Positions 35,082 through 43,500 of a stretch of 64,000 nucleotides of DNA are shown here, piece after piece. The DNA is taken from contig NZ_JACHKT010000001.1 of NCBI RefSeq assembly GCF_014204325.1, positions 186,001 to 250,000 on the forward strand. The letters run 5' to 3'. Under the pieces are notes generated by a model that did no database searches, was not told where the DNA came from, and worked only from the letters and a program-made list of their open reading frames with translations. Source of the DNA: Arcicella rosea (GTDB lineage Bacteria; Bacteroidota; Bacteroidia; Cytophagales; Spirosomataceae). The stretch's first letter is position 1. Every line of letters starts with the position of its first letter. The translations under genes were made by a program, and so were the position numbers.

Positions 35082-35436
35082 TATTTATATCGTTTTAGTT
35101 AATAGTTTTCGTGCATTTTGTGATGCAATCCGACCAACTATTTGAGTGAAAAAAAGGAACTAAAACAGACAGATGCCTTGAATATGAAAAGAAAAATAAA
35201 CGTTAGAATTATCTTATTTAAAATTGAGAATGTTATTTCAAAAAATAAATCAAACAAGTAAACTAGAAATTTGTATGGCGTTGTTTGTGGAAACGAATCC
35301 AGTCAAAATCATGTCTTTAGAATGTATAAGGTTTAATTTACGGAATTCAGTTACTTGTATTGTTTTTATCAAAGATGATTTTATTCGCTCAATTTTGTAC
35401 AAAACGTTTAAACAAATAATAAAGAAATATATTAAT
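35082..35436. other. 355-bp gene-free spacer between rny and zapA
   Basis: AT-rich with no convincing coding frame. On the minus strand CATCTTTG (35370-35377) deviates from the -7 consensus by one base, with a TTG 22 bp further up. This would give rny a leader of roughly 280 nt. Because 6S RNA genes are often next to zapA in other bacteria, this is a place to search for one, but I could not recognise its structure. Confidence 0.35.
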
Positions 35437-35727
35437 TCATTCTGTAACAGAACTTAATAATTTGTCCAATTCAGAAACCTTCCCCATCACTGATTTTTGA
35501 AGATCACTATGTTTGGCACCAAATTTAAGGTTACTCATTACAAAATCTAAAGCAACAATTGCTAACAGACGTTGATGAGAATCTACCTTTTTAGTTTCTC
35601 GATAAGAATCCATTTTTTCATTAATCAACTTAGCAGCCTTGCGAACGAATTCCTCTTCTTCCTTGCCTACTGATAGGCTGAAAGGTTCGTGAGCAACGAC
35701 TATATTACAAGGGACTTTATCGGCCAT
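35437..35727 (-). CDS. zapA: Cell division protein ZapA
   Basis: A 96-aa FtsZ-ring-associated protein. The N-terminal beta region (VPCNIVVAHEPFSLSVGKEEEEFVRKAAKLIN, in parts) and the C-terminal coiled coil (ALDFVMSNLKFGAKHSDLQK) follow the ZapA plan. I chose the ATG at 35727; an in-frame TTG three codons upstream is less likely. It lies 84 bp after a small coiled-coil gene on the same strand, a pairing usual in Bacteroidota. Confidence 0.88.
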   Translation of the reverse strand: MADKVPCNIVVAHEPFSLSVGKEEEEFVRKAAKLINEKMDSYRETKKVDSHQRLLAIVALDFVMSNLKFGAKHSDLQKSVMGKVSELDKLLSSVTE

Positions 35728-35811
35728 TATATTCAAGTTTTAAATTAAAAGTTTTAAGTTGTTTAGTTAATGAGACTATGAACTAAGAAACAATTGATTT
35801 TTGAAACTTTG

Positions 35812-36144
35812 TTATTTACTAAGTTGACTAATACACTTGTCTATTTCTAAGATATATTGGTCAAGTTTTTCTTTCAATTCGGCATTATTGCCTGTACTAT
35901 TTAGATTGTTTACTGCAATCTTAGTGATTTTATCTGATTTTTTAAAGTTTTTTATCCTTTGGTTTAATTTTTTATTTAATTCTTGGTTCTCTTTTAACGC
36001 TTCTGCTAAGTTATTTTTTAGCAATTCATTTTCTTTGTACGCTAGTTCTAGCTTGCTTTTTAGTTCTTTATATCTCAAGACAACATTCCTTAGCTTTACT
36101 TCTAAGGCCTCAAATTGATTCCGAATTTGATTGTCAGTTATCAT
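35812..36144 (-). CDS. Small coiled-coil protein upstream of zapA
   Basis: About 110 aa, almost entirely heptad-repeat helix (LEVKLRNVVLRYKELKSKLE, ELLKNNLAEALKENQELNKK) with a Lys-rich middle and a short C-terminal helix ending YILEIDKCISQLSK. No signal peptide. Its position next to zapA suggests a divisome role, as with ZapB-like proteins, but that is inference from context. I chose the ATG at 36144; a TTG at 36174 would add ten residues. Confidence 0.72.
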   Translation of the reverse strand: MITDNQIRNQFEALEVKLRNVVLRYKELKSKLELAYKENELLKNNLAEALKENQELNKKLNQRIKNFKKSDKITKIAVNNLNSTGNNAELKEKLDQYILEIDKCISQLSK

Positions 36145-36293
36145 GCCGTCTGTTTGTGATTTTGTCTGAAACAATTTAGATACTAAAAAATCTAAAGAAA
36201 AAGCAGTACATTATTGAAAACCTTTATTAATTATGGATGACTTCAATATTACTAATCACAAAGTTCTGTAATTTACGTGAAAAGTTCATGTTT

Positions 36294-37811
36294 TTATCTT
36301 AAAAAAGCATATTTATCTCTGACTTTCAGTGGAATAATTGTCTTTCGCTCAACCAAAATAACACCTGCTGTGTATAAACCCAATAATATGAAATGATATG
36401 GCACAGAAATCCATAGATTTTCTATGTGAATTTGCATGGTACAATATATTAATACGCCCGCAGAAATGATATAACCAAAGCCTGAGAAAATTTTATATGG
36501 CACAGGATAATACTTCTGGCCGAAGTAATAACAAAGGGCGGTCATTGAAAAACAAGAAATCAAAAAGGCTACGGCACAACCCATGTATCCCATTTTTGGA
36601 ATGAGAATAAAGTTAAAAAGAATCGTAATTCCTAAGCCAGCAAAAGTAATTCTAGTGCCAAAATAAGTTTTTTTGTTCAGTTTGAACCAAACAGAAATAT
36701 TGTAATAAATACCCAAGAAAAGATTTGCCAAAAGTAAAATCGGTACTACTTTCATTCCTTCCCAATAAATTGGTTTTCTAAGAAAAAGAACTTTCAGAAT
36801 ATCAAGATTCAAGCATACTCCAAGCCAAATAAATACACAAGTAATTAAAAACCATTTTGTAACATCTGCTAAAGTTTCTGGCGAATTTTTATCTTCAGCT
36901 TTTGCTAAGAAAAATGGTTCGGCGGCATAACGAAAAGCCTGAGTAGCCAAAGCCATAAAAATGGAAAGTTTATAGACATTCCCATAAATACCAAGTGCTT
37001 CTTGAGAAGTACGATTAGGGTAAAAACCTTCGGGGAGTAATCTTTCTAATAAAATTCTATCAAACATTAAATTGAATGTGCTTGCCAAACCCATTACCAT
37101 AATTGGATAAGCGTAAATCAATAAATTTTTAAAAACTGCTTTATCAAATTGAAATTTGAAGTCTTTGAATTCTGCTCTTAAAAAATAAAAGAAGCAAGCA
37201 TTAGCAAGTAGGTTTGCTAAGAAAATATAACCAGCCCCAACACTTGGTAAATATAGTTTTTGTGCTAAAGGTTGCAAGAAAAGCAAATAATCTCCTTCGG
37301 CTATTTTTTTGAAACCTAACAAGAAAACGACATTTAGAAATACGTTGACCAGAATATTGAAGATTTTGGCTTTCACAAACTTTTTGGTTTGTTTTTCTAA
37401 TCTAAGTCTTGCAAAAGGAATGGCAGTAATGGCATCAATCGCAACGATAAGTGAAATCCAAATCAAGAAAATTTCTTTACCTGGAAAACCTAAAGCGGTA
37501 ATAATTGGTGTTGAAAAAACAATGAGTATCCCAGAAAAAATACAGCTACTAACAATAATGGCAGATTGAATGATGTTGTAATACTTGGCTTTATCGTCAG
37601 CAGCAAAACGGAAAAAAGCCGTTTCCATGCCATAAGTATAGATTATATTGGCAATAGCAACATAGGCATAAAGCTTTACATTTACATTAAGCTCTTTGGG
37701 TAAAAAGGCTGCTGTATGAACAATTACTAAAAGAAAATTTAGTGATCTGCCCAAAATGGTACTTATGCCATACGATGCTGTTTCGCTTGCTAGTTTTTTT
37801 AAAACACTCAT
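36294..37811 (-). CDS. Polysaccharide flippase, MATE/Wzx-like (oligosaccharide flippase family)
   Basis: A 505-aa membrane protein with about 12-14 hydrophobic segments. It starts LKKLASETASYGISTILGRSLNFLLV, the typical N-terminus of PST-type exporters, followed by ETAFFRFAAD. It probably flips lipid-linked glycans across the inner membrane. No glycosyltransferase cluster is next to it, so its substrate (O-antigen, teichoic-like or exopolysaccharide unit) cannot be told. It is a single gene followed by a 119-bp spacer before the coiled-coil gene. Confidence 0.88.
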   Translation of the reverse strand: MSVLKKLASETASYGISTILGRSLNFLLVIVHTAAFLPKELNVNVKLYAYVAIANIIYTYGMETAFFRFAADDKAKYYNIIQSAIIVSSCIFSGILIVFSTPIITALGFPGKEIFLIWISLIVAIDAITAIPFARLRLEKQTKKFVKAKIFNILVNVFLNVVFLLGFKKIAEGDYLLFLQPLAQKLYLPSVGAGYIFLANLLANACFFYFLRAEFKDFKFQFDKAVFKNLLIYAYPIMVMGLASTFNLMFDRILLERLLPEGFYPNRTSQEALGIYGNVYKLSIFMALATQAFRYAAEPFFLAKAEDKNSPETLADVTKWFLITCVFIWLGVCLNLDILKVLFLRKPIYWEGMKVVPILLLANLFLGIYYNISVWFKLNKKTYFGTRITFAGLGITILFNFILIPKMGYMGCAVAFLISCFSMTALCYYFGQKYYPVPYKIFSGFGYIISAGVLIYCTMQIHIENLWISVPYHFILLGLYTAGVILVERKTIIPLKVRDKYAFLR

Positions 37812-37943
37812 ATTAATTGATAATCATTTAGCTTCTGTTATGAATTCAAAGCGAGTGCAATTTACAAGTACTTGTGTGTTATTACAATTTCAGGGTAAAA
37901 TCATCATTCAAAAATATTTTCCTAAAATAAGTATAAACGCTTA

Positions 37944-38058
37944 TTGAAACGTGAGTATTTATACTAAATTTGCGATATAATAATCAATTCGTGGTTGAAT
38001 TGTGCTTTTAACAGAATTGAGTGATTAAACGCCCCAAATACGTTTAATCACTTTTTTT
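37944..38058 (+). ncRNA. Candidate small RNA of about 80 nt
   Basis: A good promoter (TTG 37944-37946, 18 bp, TAAATTTGC 37965-37973) is followed by about 80 nt with a 6-bp hairpin (caattc/gaattg, 37985-38102 region at 37985-38002) and a 12-bp intrinsic terminator (agtgattaaacg / cgtttaatcact, 38020-38052) plus seven T. No plus-strand gene exists here. The neighbours on both sides are on the minus strand. This spacer (37812-38133) otherwise shows nothing. The predicted RNA runs from about 37979 to 38058. Confidence 0.5.
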
Positions 38059-38133
38059 ATACCTTTTTTAAACAAAAAAGCGAACAATTCTTTGGTGTCC
38101 GCTTTCTTGTTTTATACTATTCTCAAAACTGAT

Positions 38134-39522
38134 TCAAAGTTGGTATCTTTTTAATTCTATTAAGTTTTCTGCCAAAGCTTGACTGTTCCAATGTTTATGT
38201 ATTGCCAAAGCTGCACCCAAAGAAGTGGCTTGTGCCACAGAAGCGGCATATACTTCTAAAGTAGGGAAAGCGGCGGCTAACAGCTTCATAAAAATTTCAT
38301 TCTTCCCAAAACCTCCATCCACAAATAGTTTTTTAACTGGTGAATTATTCAAAACCAATTCAGTGGCAATTAATTGTTGCGAAACGATGTCGATAATTAA
38401 TTGATGATAGGCTTCTTCGTAATTGTTGAAAACCGTTAAATCTCTACTTCCAAAAAGCGATTCTTGCAATGGCGGACGTTTGGCTTCTCGCAGATGGTCG
38501 TCGTCGCCATGCAATTGACTTTCTCTTAATCTGTGTAAAAGTTCGTCGTCGCATTTTACTGTTTTGTAATAATCATTTACCACATTGAAATACGATGCCA
38601 AACGCTTGGTTTGTTGTTCATGTTCATAGCCAGCAAACAATCTTGACGCTTTTACGGGCTTACCTTCGTAGTGCATGTACGACAGACAATCGTACTGCAA
38701 TTCTTCGGCACTTAGTGGAATGTGATTGAAAGGATTCAAACTTATGCACCAAGTACCTGTTGAAAGTAAAATAAAAGGTTCTGTAAAACTTGCCAAGTAA
38801 GGAATCAAAGCAGCCGAACTATCGTGTAAGCCTACGCCTACTTGTAATTGACACTCGGCAATATTTTTAGTTTGTACTTGATTAGATGGAAAAATCGGAG
38901 CTAATTTTTCGTCCACTCCTTCTTCTTTCACCCATCGGTGGTAAGTATTTTTGGTAAAATCCCAAAGATTTGTATGACAACCAATACTTGTAATATCTGA
39001 ATAAAAATTTCCTGTAAACAAGAAGTTCAAATACTGTGGCAAGTGAAGTGAATATTTGATTTTAGCATACAATTCAGGTTTTTCGTATTTCAAACGATAC
39101 AAAACCATTCCAGAATTCAAATTCCCTAATACTGGGGAAGCCGAAATTTGTGAGAATTTCTGTTCGCCATCATAAGTATCGTAAAACTGCTTTTTTAGAT
39201 TTTCTGGATACGTTTTTAAATAATTATACAAAGGTGCAATGGCTTCGCCATCAGTATTAAGATGTACAAAGCTTGCTCCATAAGTTGAAAAATTTAATGC
39301 TTTTACAGCAAATTCAGGAAGGCTTAGTACCTCCTCAAAAGTCTTGGTTACCCAGGTGTTGAGGAGGTCTAAATCTTCACAGTTATCACCGTCTTCGTCT
39401 TGGGTTTCGTCGAATTGGGTCGATTTTTCTAAAACAATTTTATACTGTTCGTCAAAGAGAAACAGTTTTTTATTGGTTTTGCCAATATCAAAAATAGCAA
39501 TAACAGAAGTTTGGTTTGCCAT
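38134..39522 (-). CDS. FGGY-family carbohydrate kinase (L-rhamnulose kinase role by context)
   Basis: A 462-aa ASKHA sugar kinase. The phosphate-1 motif IAIFDIGKTNKKLFLFDE, the central LLSTGTWCISLNPF and the adenosine motif KKLFVDGGFGKNEIFMKLL are present. It differs from classic RhaB in sequence but is the last gene of an isomerase-kinase cassette with the aldolase fusion, so it most likely phosphorylates L-rhamnulose. It starts 6 bp after the isomerase stop. Fuculokinase or xylulokinase activity is an alternative that context disfavours. Confidence 0.85.
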   Translation of the reverse strand: MANQTSVIAIFDIGKTNKKLFLFDEQYKIVLEKSTQFDETQDEDGDNCEDLDLLNTWVTKTFEEVLSLPEFAVKALNFSTYGASFVHLNTDGEAIAPLYNYLKTYPENLKKQFYDTYDGEQKFSQISASPVLGNLNSGMVLYRLKYEKPELYAKIKYSLHLPQYLNFLFTGNFYSDITSIGCHTNLWDFTKNTYHRWVKEEGVDEKLAPIFPSNQVQTKNIAECQLQVGVGLHDSSAALIPYLASFTEPFILLSTGTWCISLNPFNHIPLSAEELQYDCLSYMHYEGKPVKASRLFAGYEHEQQTKRLASYFNVVNDYYKTVKCDDELLHRLRESQLHGDDDHLREAKRPPLQESLFGSRDLTVFNNYEEAYHQLIIDIVSQQLIATELVLNNSPVKKLFVDGGFGKNEIFMKLLAAAFPTLEVYAASVAQATSLGAALAIHKHWNSQALAENLIELKRYQL

Positions 39523-39528
39523 ACAATA

Positions 39529-40803
39529 TTAAAGCCCAGTAGAAACGGCTTTTAAGCCTCTTTCTTGAATCAAATTTTCTCTAACTTTCAAGTTGCGGTA
39601 CAAGGCAATCGGATTTAATGCACCACCTGCACGAAGGCGAGCTTCGGCAACTAAAGCACGAACATCTGTACGGAAAGCATTTTGCAAAATTTCCTGACAA
39701 CGTACTACGTCGTTTTCTTCTTGAGCAATTTCTAAAGCTTTTTTATCCACAAACAATGCCTGAGCGTAAGCCGTCATGATGGCTTCAACCGATTGTAATA
39801 AATCTTCTAATGGGTCTTTTACGTTGTGCGAAGCATCAATCATCCAACCTAAATCTGTGGCGTGATTCATTCCTCTGGCATCCATACCTTCTACCAATTC
39901 GTTGAAGATTAAGAATAATTGATATGGTTTTAAAGCACCAGCCGTTAAATCGTCATCGCCATATTTAGAATCGTTGAAGTGGAAACCACCCAATTTACCT
40001 TCCATTAATAATAATGAAACGATTTGCTCGATGTTAGCATTCGGCAAATGGTGACCTAAATCAACCAAAGTAAAGGCTTTGTCACCTAATTTTTTTACGT
40101 AAGAATACGACTGTCCCCAATCACCAACTGTAGTTGAATAAAAATTAGGTTCAGCACATTTATATTCTAAGAACAATTTCCAGTTATCAGGCAAAGCTGC
40201 GTAGATTTCCTCCAAACTTTCCAAAGTATTTTGGTAAGCTTTACGGAAATTTAATTGACCCGGAAAACAAGAACCATCAGATAACCAAACCGTTAAAGAT
40301 TCAGAACCTAATTCAATTCCTTGTTTGATTACTTCAATATTATGGTCAATCGCTTGTTTACGAATGGCTTTATTTACATTTTGAAGTGAACCAAATTTAT
40401 AAGAATGTGTTTGGTTGGGTTGGTCTTGGAAAGTATTTGAGTTTACTGCATCGAATTTCAAACCATGCTGTGCCGCCAATACTTTGATAGCCTGAGCATT
40501 CTGAGGAATGTCCCAAGGAATATGTAATGAAATAGCACCACTTGCTTGGTTTAATGAATGAAGTAAACCTACGTCTTCAATTTTTTCTTCCAAACTTCTT
40601 GGCTCTCCGCCGCCCGAAAAACGACCGAAACGAGTTCCGCCTGTACCTAAAGCCCAAGAAGGAATTGCGATTTGGAAATCAACTAATTTTTGAATGATAC
40701 TTTCAGCATTTTCTACTTCCGAAAGTGTGTATGCTAATTTACGTTGATGCCCCGCAAGTACATCTTCGTTATGTGATTGGATTTTATATTTTTCGAGTTG
40801 CAT
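39529..40803 (-). CDS. rhaI: L-rhamnose isomerase, RhaI type (TIM barrel)
   Basis: A 424-aa sugar isomerase converting L-rhamnose to L-rhamnulose, of the Pseudomonas/Rhizobium-like RhaI kind rather than E. coli RhaA. Metal-ligand regions of the xylose isomerase-like barrel are seen: LFLEYKCAEPNFYSTTVGDW, LVDLGHHLPNANIEQ, GGFHFNDSKYGDDD and HATDLGWMIDASHNVKDP. It is the middle gene of the rhamnose operon, 115 bp after the aldolase fusion gene and 6 bp before the kinase. The spacer upstream carries a weak inverted repeat of taattaat words. Confidence 0.88.
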   Translation of the reverse strand: MQLEKYKIQSHNEDVLAGHQRKLAYTLSEVENAESIIQKLVDFQIAIPSWALGTGGTRFGRFSGGGEPRSLEEKIEDVGLLHSLNQASGAISLHIPWDIPQNAQAIKVLAAQHGLKFDAVNSNTFQDQPNQTHSYKFGSLQNVNKAIRKQAIDHNIEVIKQGIELGSESLTVWLSDGSCFPGQLNFRKAYQNTLESLEEIYAALPDNWKLFLEYKCAEPNFYSTTVGDWGQSYSYVKKLGDKAFTLVDLGHHLPNANIEQIVSLLLMEGKLGGFHFNDSKYGDDDLTAGALKPYQLFLIFNELVEGMDARGMNHATDLGWMIDASHNVKDPLEDLLQSVEAIMTAYAQALFVDKKALEIAQEENDVVRCQEILQNAFRTDVRALVAEARLRAGGALNPIALYRNLKVRENLIQERGLKAVSTGL

Positions 40804-40917
40804 TGGAGAGAAAGGAAAAAGATGAAGTATGAATTATTAATTATGAAATGTTTCAAGTTTCCTTTTTCATCCGCATAATTAATAACTCATATTTAAATTA
40901 CTAACTCATAATTTGAA

Positions 40918-43044
40918 TTAACGATAAAAGCCCATTGCTACACCGCCATCTACGTTCAAGGCATTTCCAGTTGATTTATTCAATAAACCACCTACAAAAG
41001 CAAAGCAAGCATTAGCAATATCGTCTGGAAGAATGATTTCGTTCAATAAAGTACGTTTTGCATAATAAGCTGGTAATTCAGCCACCGTGATTCCGTAAGC
41101 TTTCGCACGACCTTCAGCCCATCCGCCTGCCCAGATATTTGAATCTGAAATTACTGCATCTGGATTTACAGTGTTTACTCTGATTTTGTCGCCGCCTAAT
41201 TCAGCCGCCATCAAACGAGTTAAATGTGCTTGAGCCGCTTTTGCAGAACCATATCCTGGATTGTTCGGGCCAGCCACTACGGCATTTTTAGAAACAATAT
41301 TTACGATGTCGCCACCTAAATTTTGTTTACGCATCATCGCCACTCCTACTTGTGAAACCAAGAATTGACCTTTTACTAAAATATCATATAATCTATCCCA
41401 TTCTTCGATAGAATGTTCTGCGATAGATTTTGAAATACTGATACCAGCGTTGTTTACTACAATGTCAACACCACCGAAAGCTAAAGCAGCGTCATCAAAA
41501 GCTAAAGCAATTGAAGCAGCGTCTGTCACATTCAATAAAGTAGAAGAAACAGCATCTTTTCCGAATTTACCGATAAATTCAGCTTTTGCTCCGTCCAAAC
41601 GTTCTTGGTTGATGTCGTTGATTACTACGCAAGCACCTTCTTCTGCAAATTTCTTAGCGATTGCCTTACCAATTCCACCAGCCGAACCAGTGATTAAAGC
41701 GATTCTACCAGAAAGTGCTTTTGGCTTTGGCATACGTTGCAATTTTGCTTCTTCCAACAACCAATATTCAATATCAAATGCTTCCTGACGTGGCAATGAA
41801 GTATATTCTGAAACTGCTTCTGCACCTTTCATTACATTTACGGCATTGATATAATATTCAGATGCCAAACGTGCGGTCGTTTTATCTTTCGAGAAAGTAA
41901 ACATACCTACACCTGGGTAAAGAATTACCACTGGGTTAGGGTCACGCATGGCTGGCGAATTGTCTCTTTTGCAAGTATTGTAGTACTCGGTGTACATGGC
42001 ACGATAAGCTTCAAAAGCAGGTGCTAATGTTGCTTTGATAGCTGCAACGTCTGTCAAATCTTCGTTTGGTGCTAATTCAAGAACCAAAGGAGAGATTTTT
42101 GTACGCAAGAAGTGATCTGGACAAGAAGTACCAAGTGGGGCTAATTTTGCTAAATCGTTTGAATTGGTAAATTCTAACACACGAGCATCGTCAGTGAAAT
42201 GTCCAATCATATTACGATATGAAGAACAGAAACCACGCAAGATTGGAGCAATAGAAGCCGCTTGTTTATTACGGTCAGCTTCTGGAAGACTTTCAATTTT
42301 TTGTCCGCCGAAAACTGGAGCTTTTTTACCATAATTTGCTTCTAAGTATTCAGCACATTTTTCGATTACTTCTAAAGTATTCATATAAGAATCGAAAGAA
42401 GTATCGCCCCAAGTAAACAAACCATGAGAACCCAACATGATACCTTTTAATTTGATACCACGAGCAGCCGCTTCTTCTAAACATTCACGTAATTGAAGAC
42501 CCAAGTCGAAGCCCGGACGTTGCCAGCCTACCCAACCGATTTCACCGTTGAATAATTCTTCTGTGATTTGCTTGCCGTCTTTTGCCGCTGCGATGGCAAT
42601 CGCTGCGTCAGGGTGCAAGTGGTCGATATGAGCGAAAGGTAAAAATCCATGAAGAGGAGTATCAATAGAAGGAGCTTTAGAAGCCAAATCGAAGATACAG
42701 TGGTTGAATAACTCAACCATTTCATCTTCAAATTCAATTCCACGATATACATTTTCTAAAGCACGAAGTCTGTCAACATACAAAGCTGCACAACCAGATT
42801 TTTTCAAAGTACCGATGTCACCACCAGAACCTTTAATCCACATTACATCAGTTTGATTTCCCGTTAATGGGTCTTTATCTACGATTTTAACAGAAGTGTT
42901 TCCACCGCCATAATTTGTTAAACGGAGATCCGCTCCTAAGAGGTTTGAGCGATAAATGAATAAAGCTACTTCGTCGCCTGCTAGTTCGGCAGCTTTGGCT
43001 TCGTCCCAAAGATAGCTTACGTATTTGAATGTCTTGGTTGCCAT
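40918..43044 (-). CDS. Bifunctional rhamnulose-1-phosphate aldolase / short-chain dehydrogenase
   Basis: A 708-aa fusion. The N-terminal class II aldolase (about residues 20-400) has GGGNTSVKI, the Zn-binding HGFLPFAHIDHLHPDA and GSHGLFTWG. The C-terminal SDR domain (about 430-705) has GRIALITGSAGGIGKAIAKK, NNAGIS and the catalytic Y-x3-K in PGYGSAKAAQAHL. It splits rhamnulose-1-P to DHAP and lactaldehyde, then oxidises the lactaldehyde (RhaEW type). It is the first gene of the rhamnose operon, behind a TAGTTTTGC box. I chose the ATG at 43044; an upstream in-frame ATG at 43149 would add 35 non-conserved residues that overlap the promoter. Confidence 0.9.
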   Translation of the reverse strand: MATKTFKYVSYLWDEAKAAELAGDEVALFIYRSNLLGADLRLTNYGGGNTSVKIVDKDPLTGNQTDVMWIKGSGGDIGTLKKSGCAALYVDRLRALENVYRGIEFEDEMVELFNHCIFDLASKAPSIDTPLHGFLPFAHIDHLHPDAAIAIAAAKDGKQITEELFNGEIGWVGWQRPGFDLGLQLRECLEEAAARGIKLKGIMLGSHGLFTWGDTSFDSYMNTLEVIEKCAEYLEANYGKKAPVFGGQKIESLPEADRNKQAASIAPILRGFCSSYRNMIGHFTDDARVLEFTNSNDLAKLAPLGTSCPDHFLRTKISPLVLELAPNEDLTDVAAIKATLAPAFEAYRAMYTEYYNTCKRDNSPAMRDPNPVVILYPGVGMFTFSKDKTTARLASEYYINAVNVMKGAEAVSEYTSLPRQEAFDIEYWLLEEAKLQRMPKPKALSGRIALITGSAGGIGKAIAKKFAEEGACVVINDINQERLDGAKAEFIGKFGKDAVSSTLLNVTDAASIALAFDDAALAFGGVDIVVNNAGISISKSIAEHSIEEWDRLYDILVKGQFLVSQVGVAMMRKQNLGGDIVNIVSKNAVVAGPNNPGYGSAKAAQAHLTRLMAAELGGDKIRVNTVNPDAVISDSNIWAGGWAEGRAKAYGITVAELPAYYAKRTLLNEIILPDDIANACFAFVGGLLNKSTGNALNVDGGVAMGFYR

Positions 43045-43077
43045 TTTTTTATAAAAAATATAATAATTAATGTTTAG

Positions 43078-43085
43078 CAAAACTA
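43078..43085 (-). promoter_or_regulatory. -7 promoter box of the rhamnose operon
   Basis: TAGTTTTG followed by C on the minus strand, 33 bp upstream of the chosen ATG of the aldolase fusion. It falls inside the longer reading frame, supporting the shorter start. No clear -33 TTG. Confidence 0.45.
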
Positions 43086-43370
43086 GAATTCTCCGTATCT
43101 TAAACCGTCCTGTACTATCATGCGGAAAAATGGTGAGTAAATAATGCAATCTATTGTTAATACTTTTAGTATTTGAAATAGTAACTTTTTTGCCTGTTTT
43201 TTGATATTACAGTATGCTAATTTTGGTATGAATATTCAGTAATTTAATTATTTGATGATGATTGATTCCCTATTTTTAAGTATAATTACGCTAAAACTTG
43301 CATTTTAATCTATTTAGATAGGCTACTATGATAAAGGTTTGGGTGTTTTTTTTTAATTTGACAATATTAT

Positions 43371-43418
43371 TGCACATAAGTGCACAAGATTAAATTAAGA
43401 TTGCATTTGTTTGCAAAT
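43371..43418. promoter_or_regulatory. Two inverted repeats in the rhamnose operon / glucosidase divergent spacer
   Basis: In the 456-bp divergent spacer (43045-43500), TGCAC-ATAA-GTGCA (43371-43384) and ATTTG-TTTG-CAAAT (43405-43418) lie with centres about 34 bp apart. They could be operator sites for a sugar-responsive regulator, though none is encoded nearby. The remainder of the spacer is AT-rich with no gene. Confidence 0.35.
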
Positions 43419-43500
43419 ACTAGTATTATAAAAATAAAAATTATAAATAAAAGCAGTGTAAATTTTAGAAATTTATTGATAACCATTTATATAAAAAGGT

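Noticed and set aside
35224-35457. 77-aa plus-strand frame in the rny-zapA spacer
   Set aside because: It runs antisense to the zapA end, has poor composition and no promoter. The spacer is better described as non-coding.
43045-43149. N-terminal extension of the aldolase-dehydrogenase fusion
   Set aside because: The 35 extra residues contain the promoter box, are unlike the family start, and the internal ATG (MATKTFKYVSYLW) matches the expected N-terminus.
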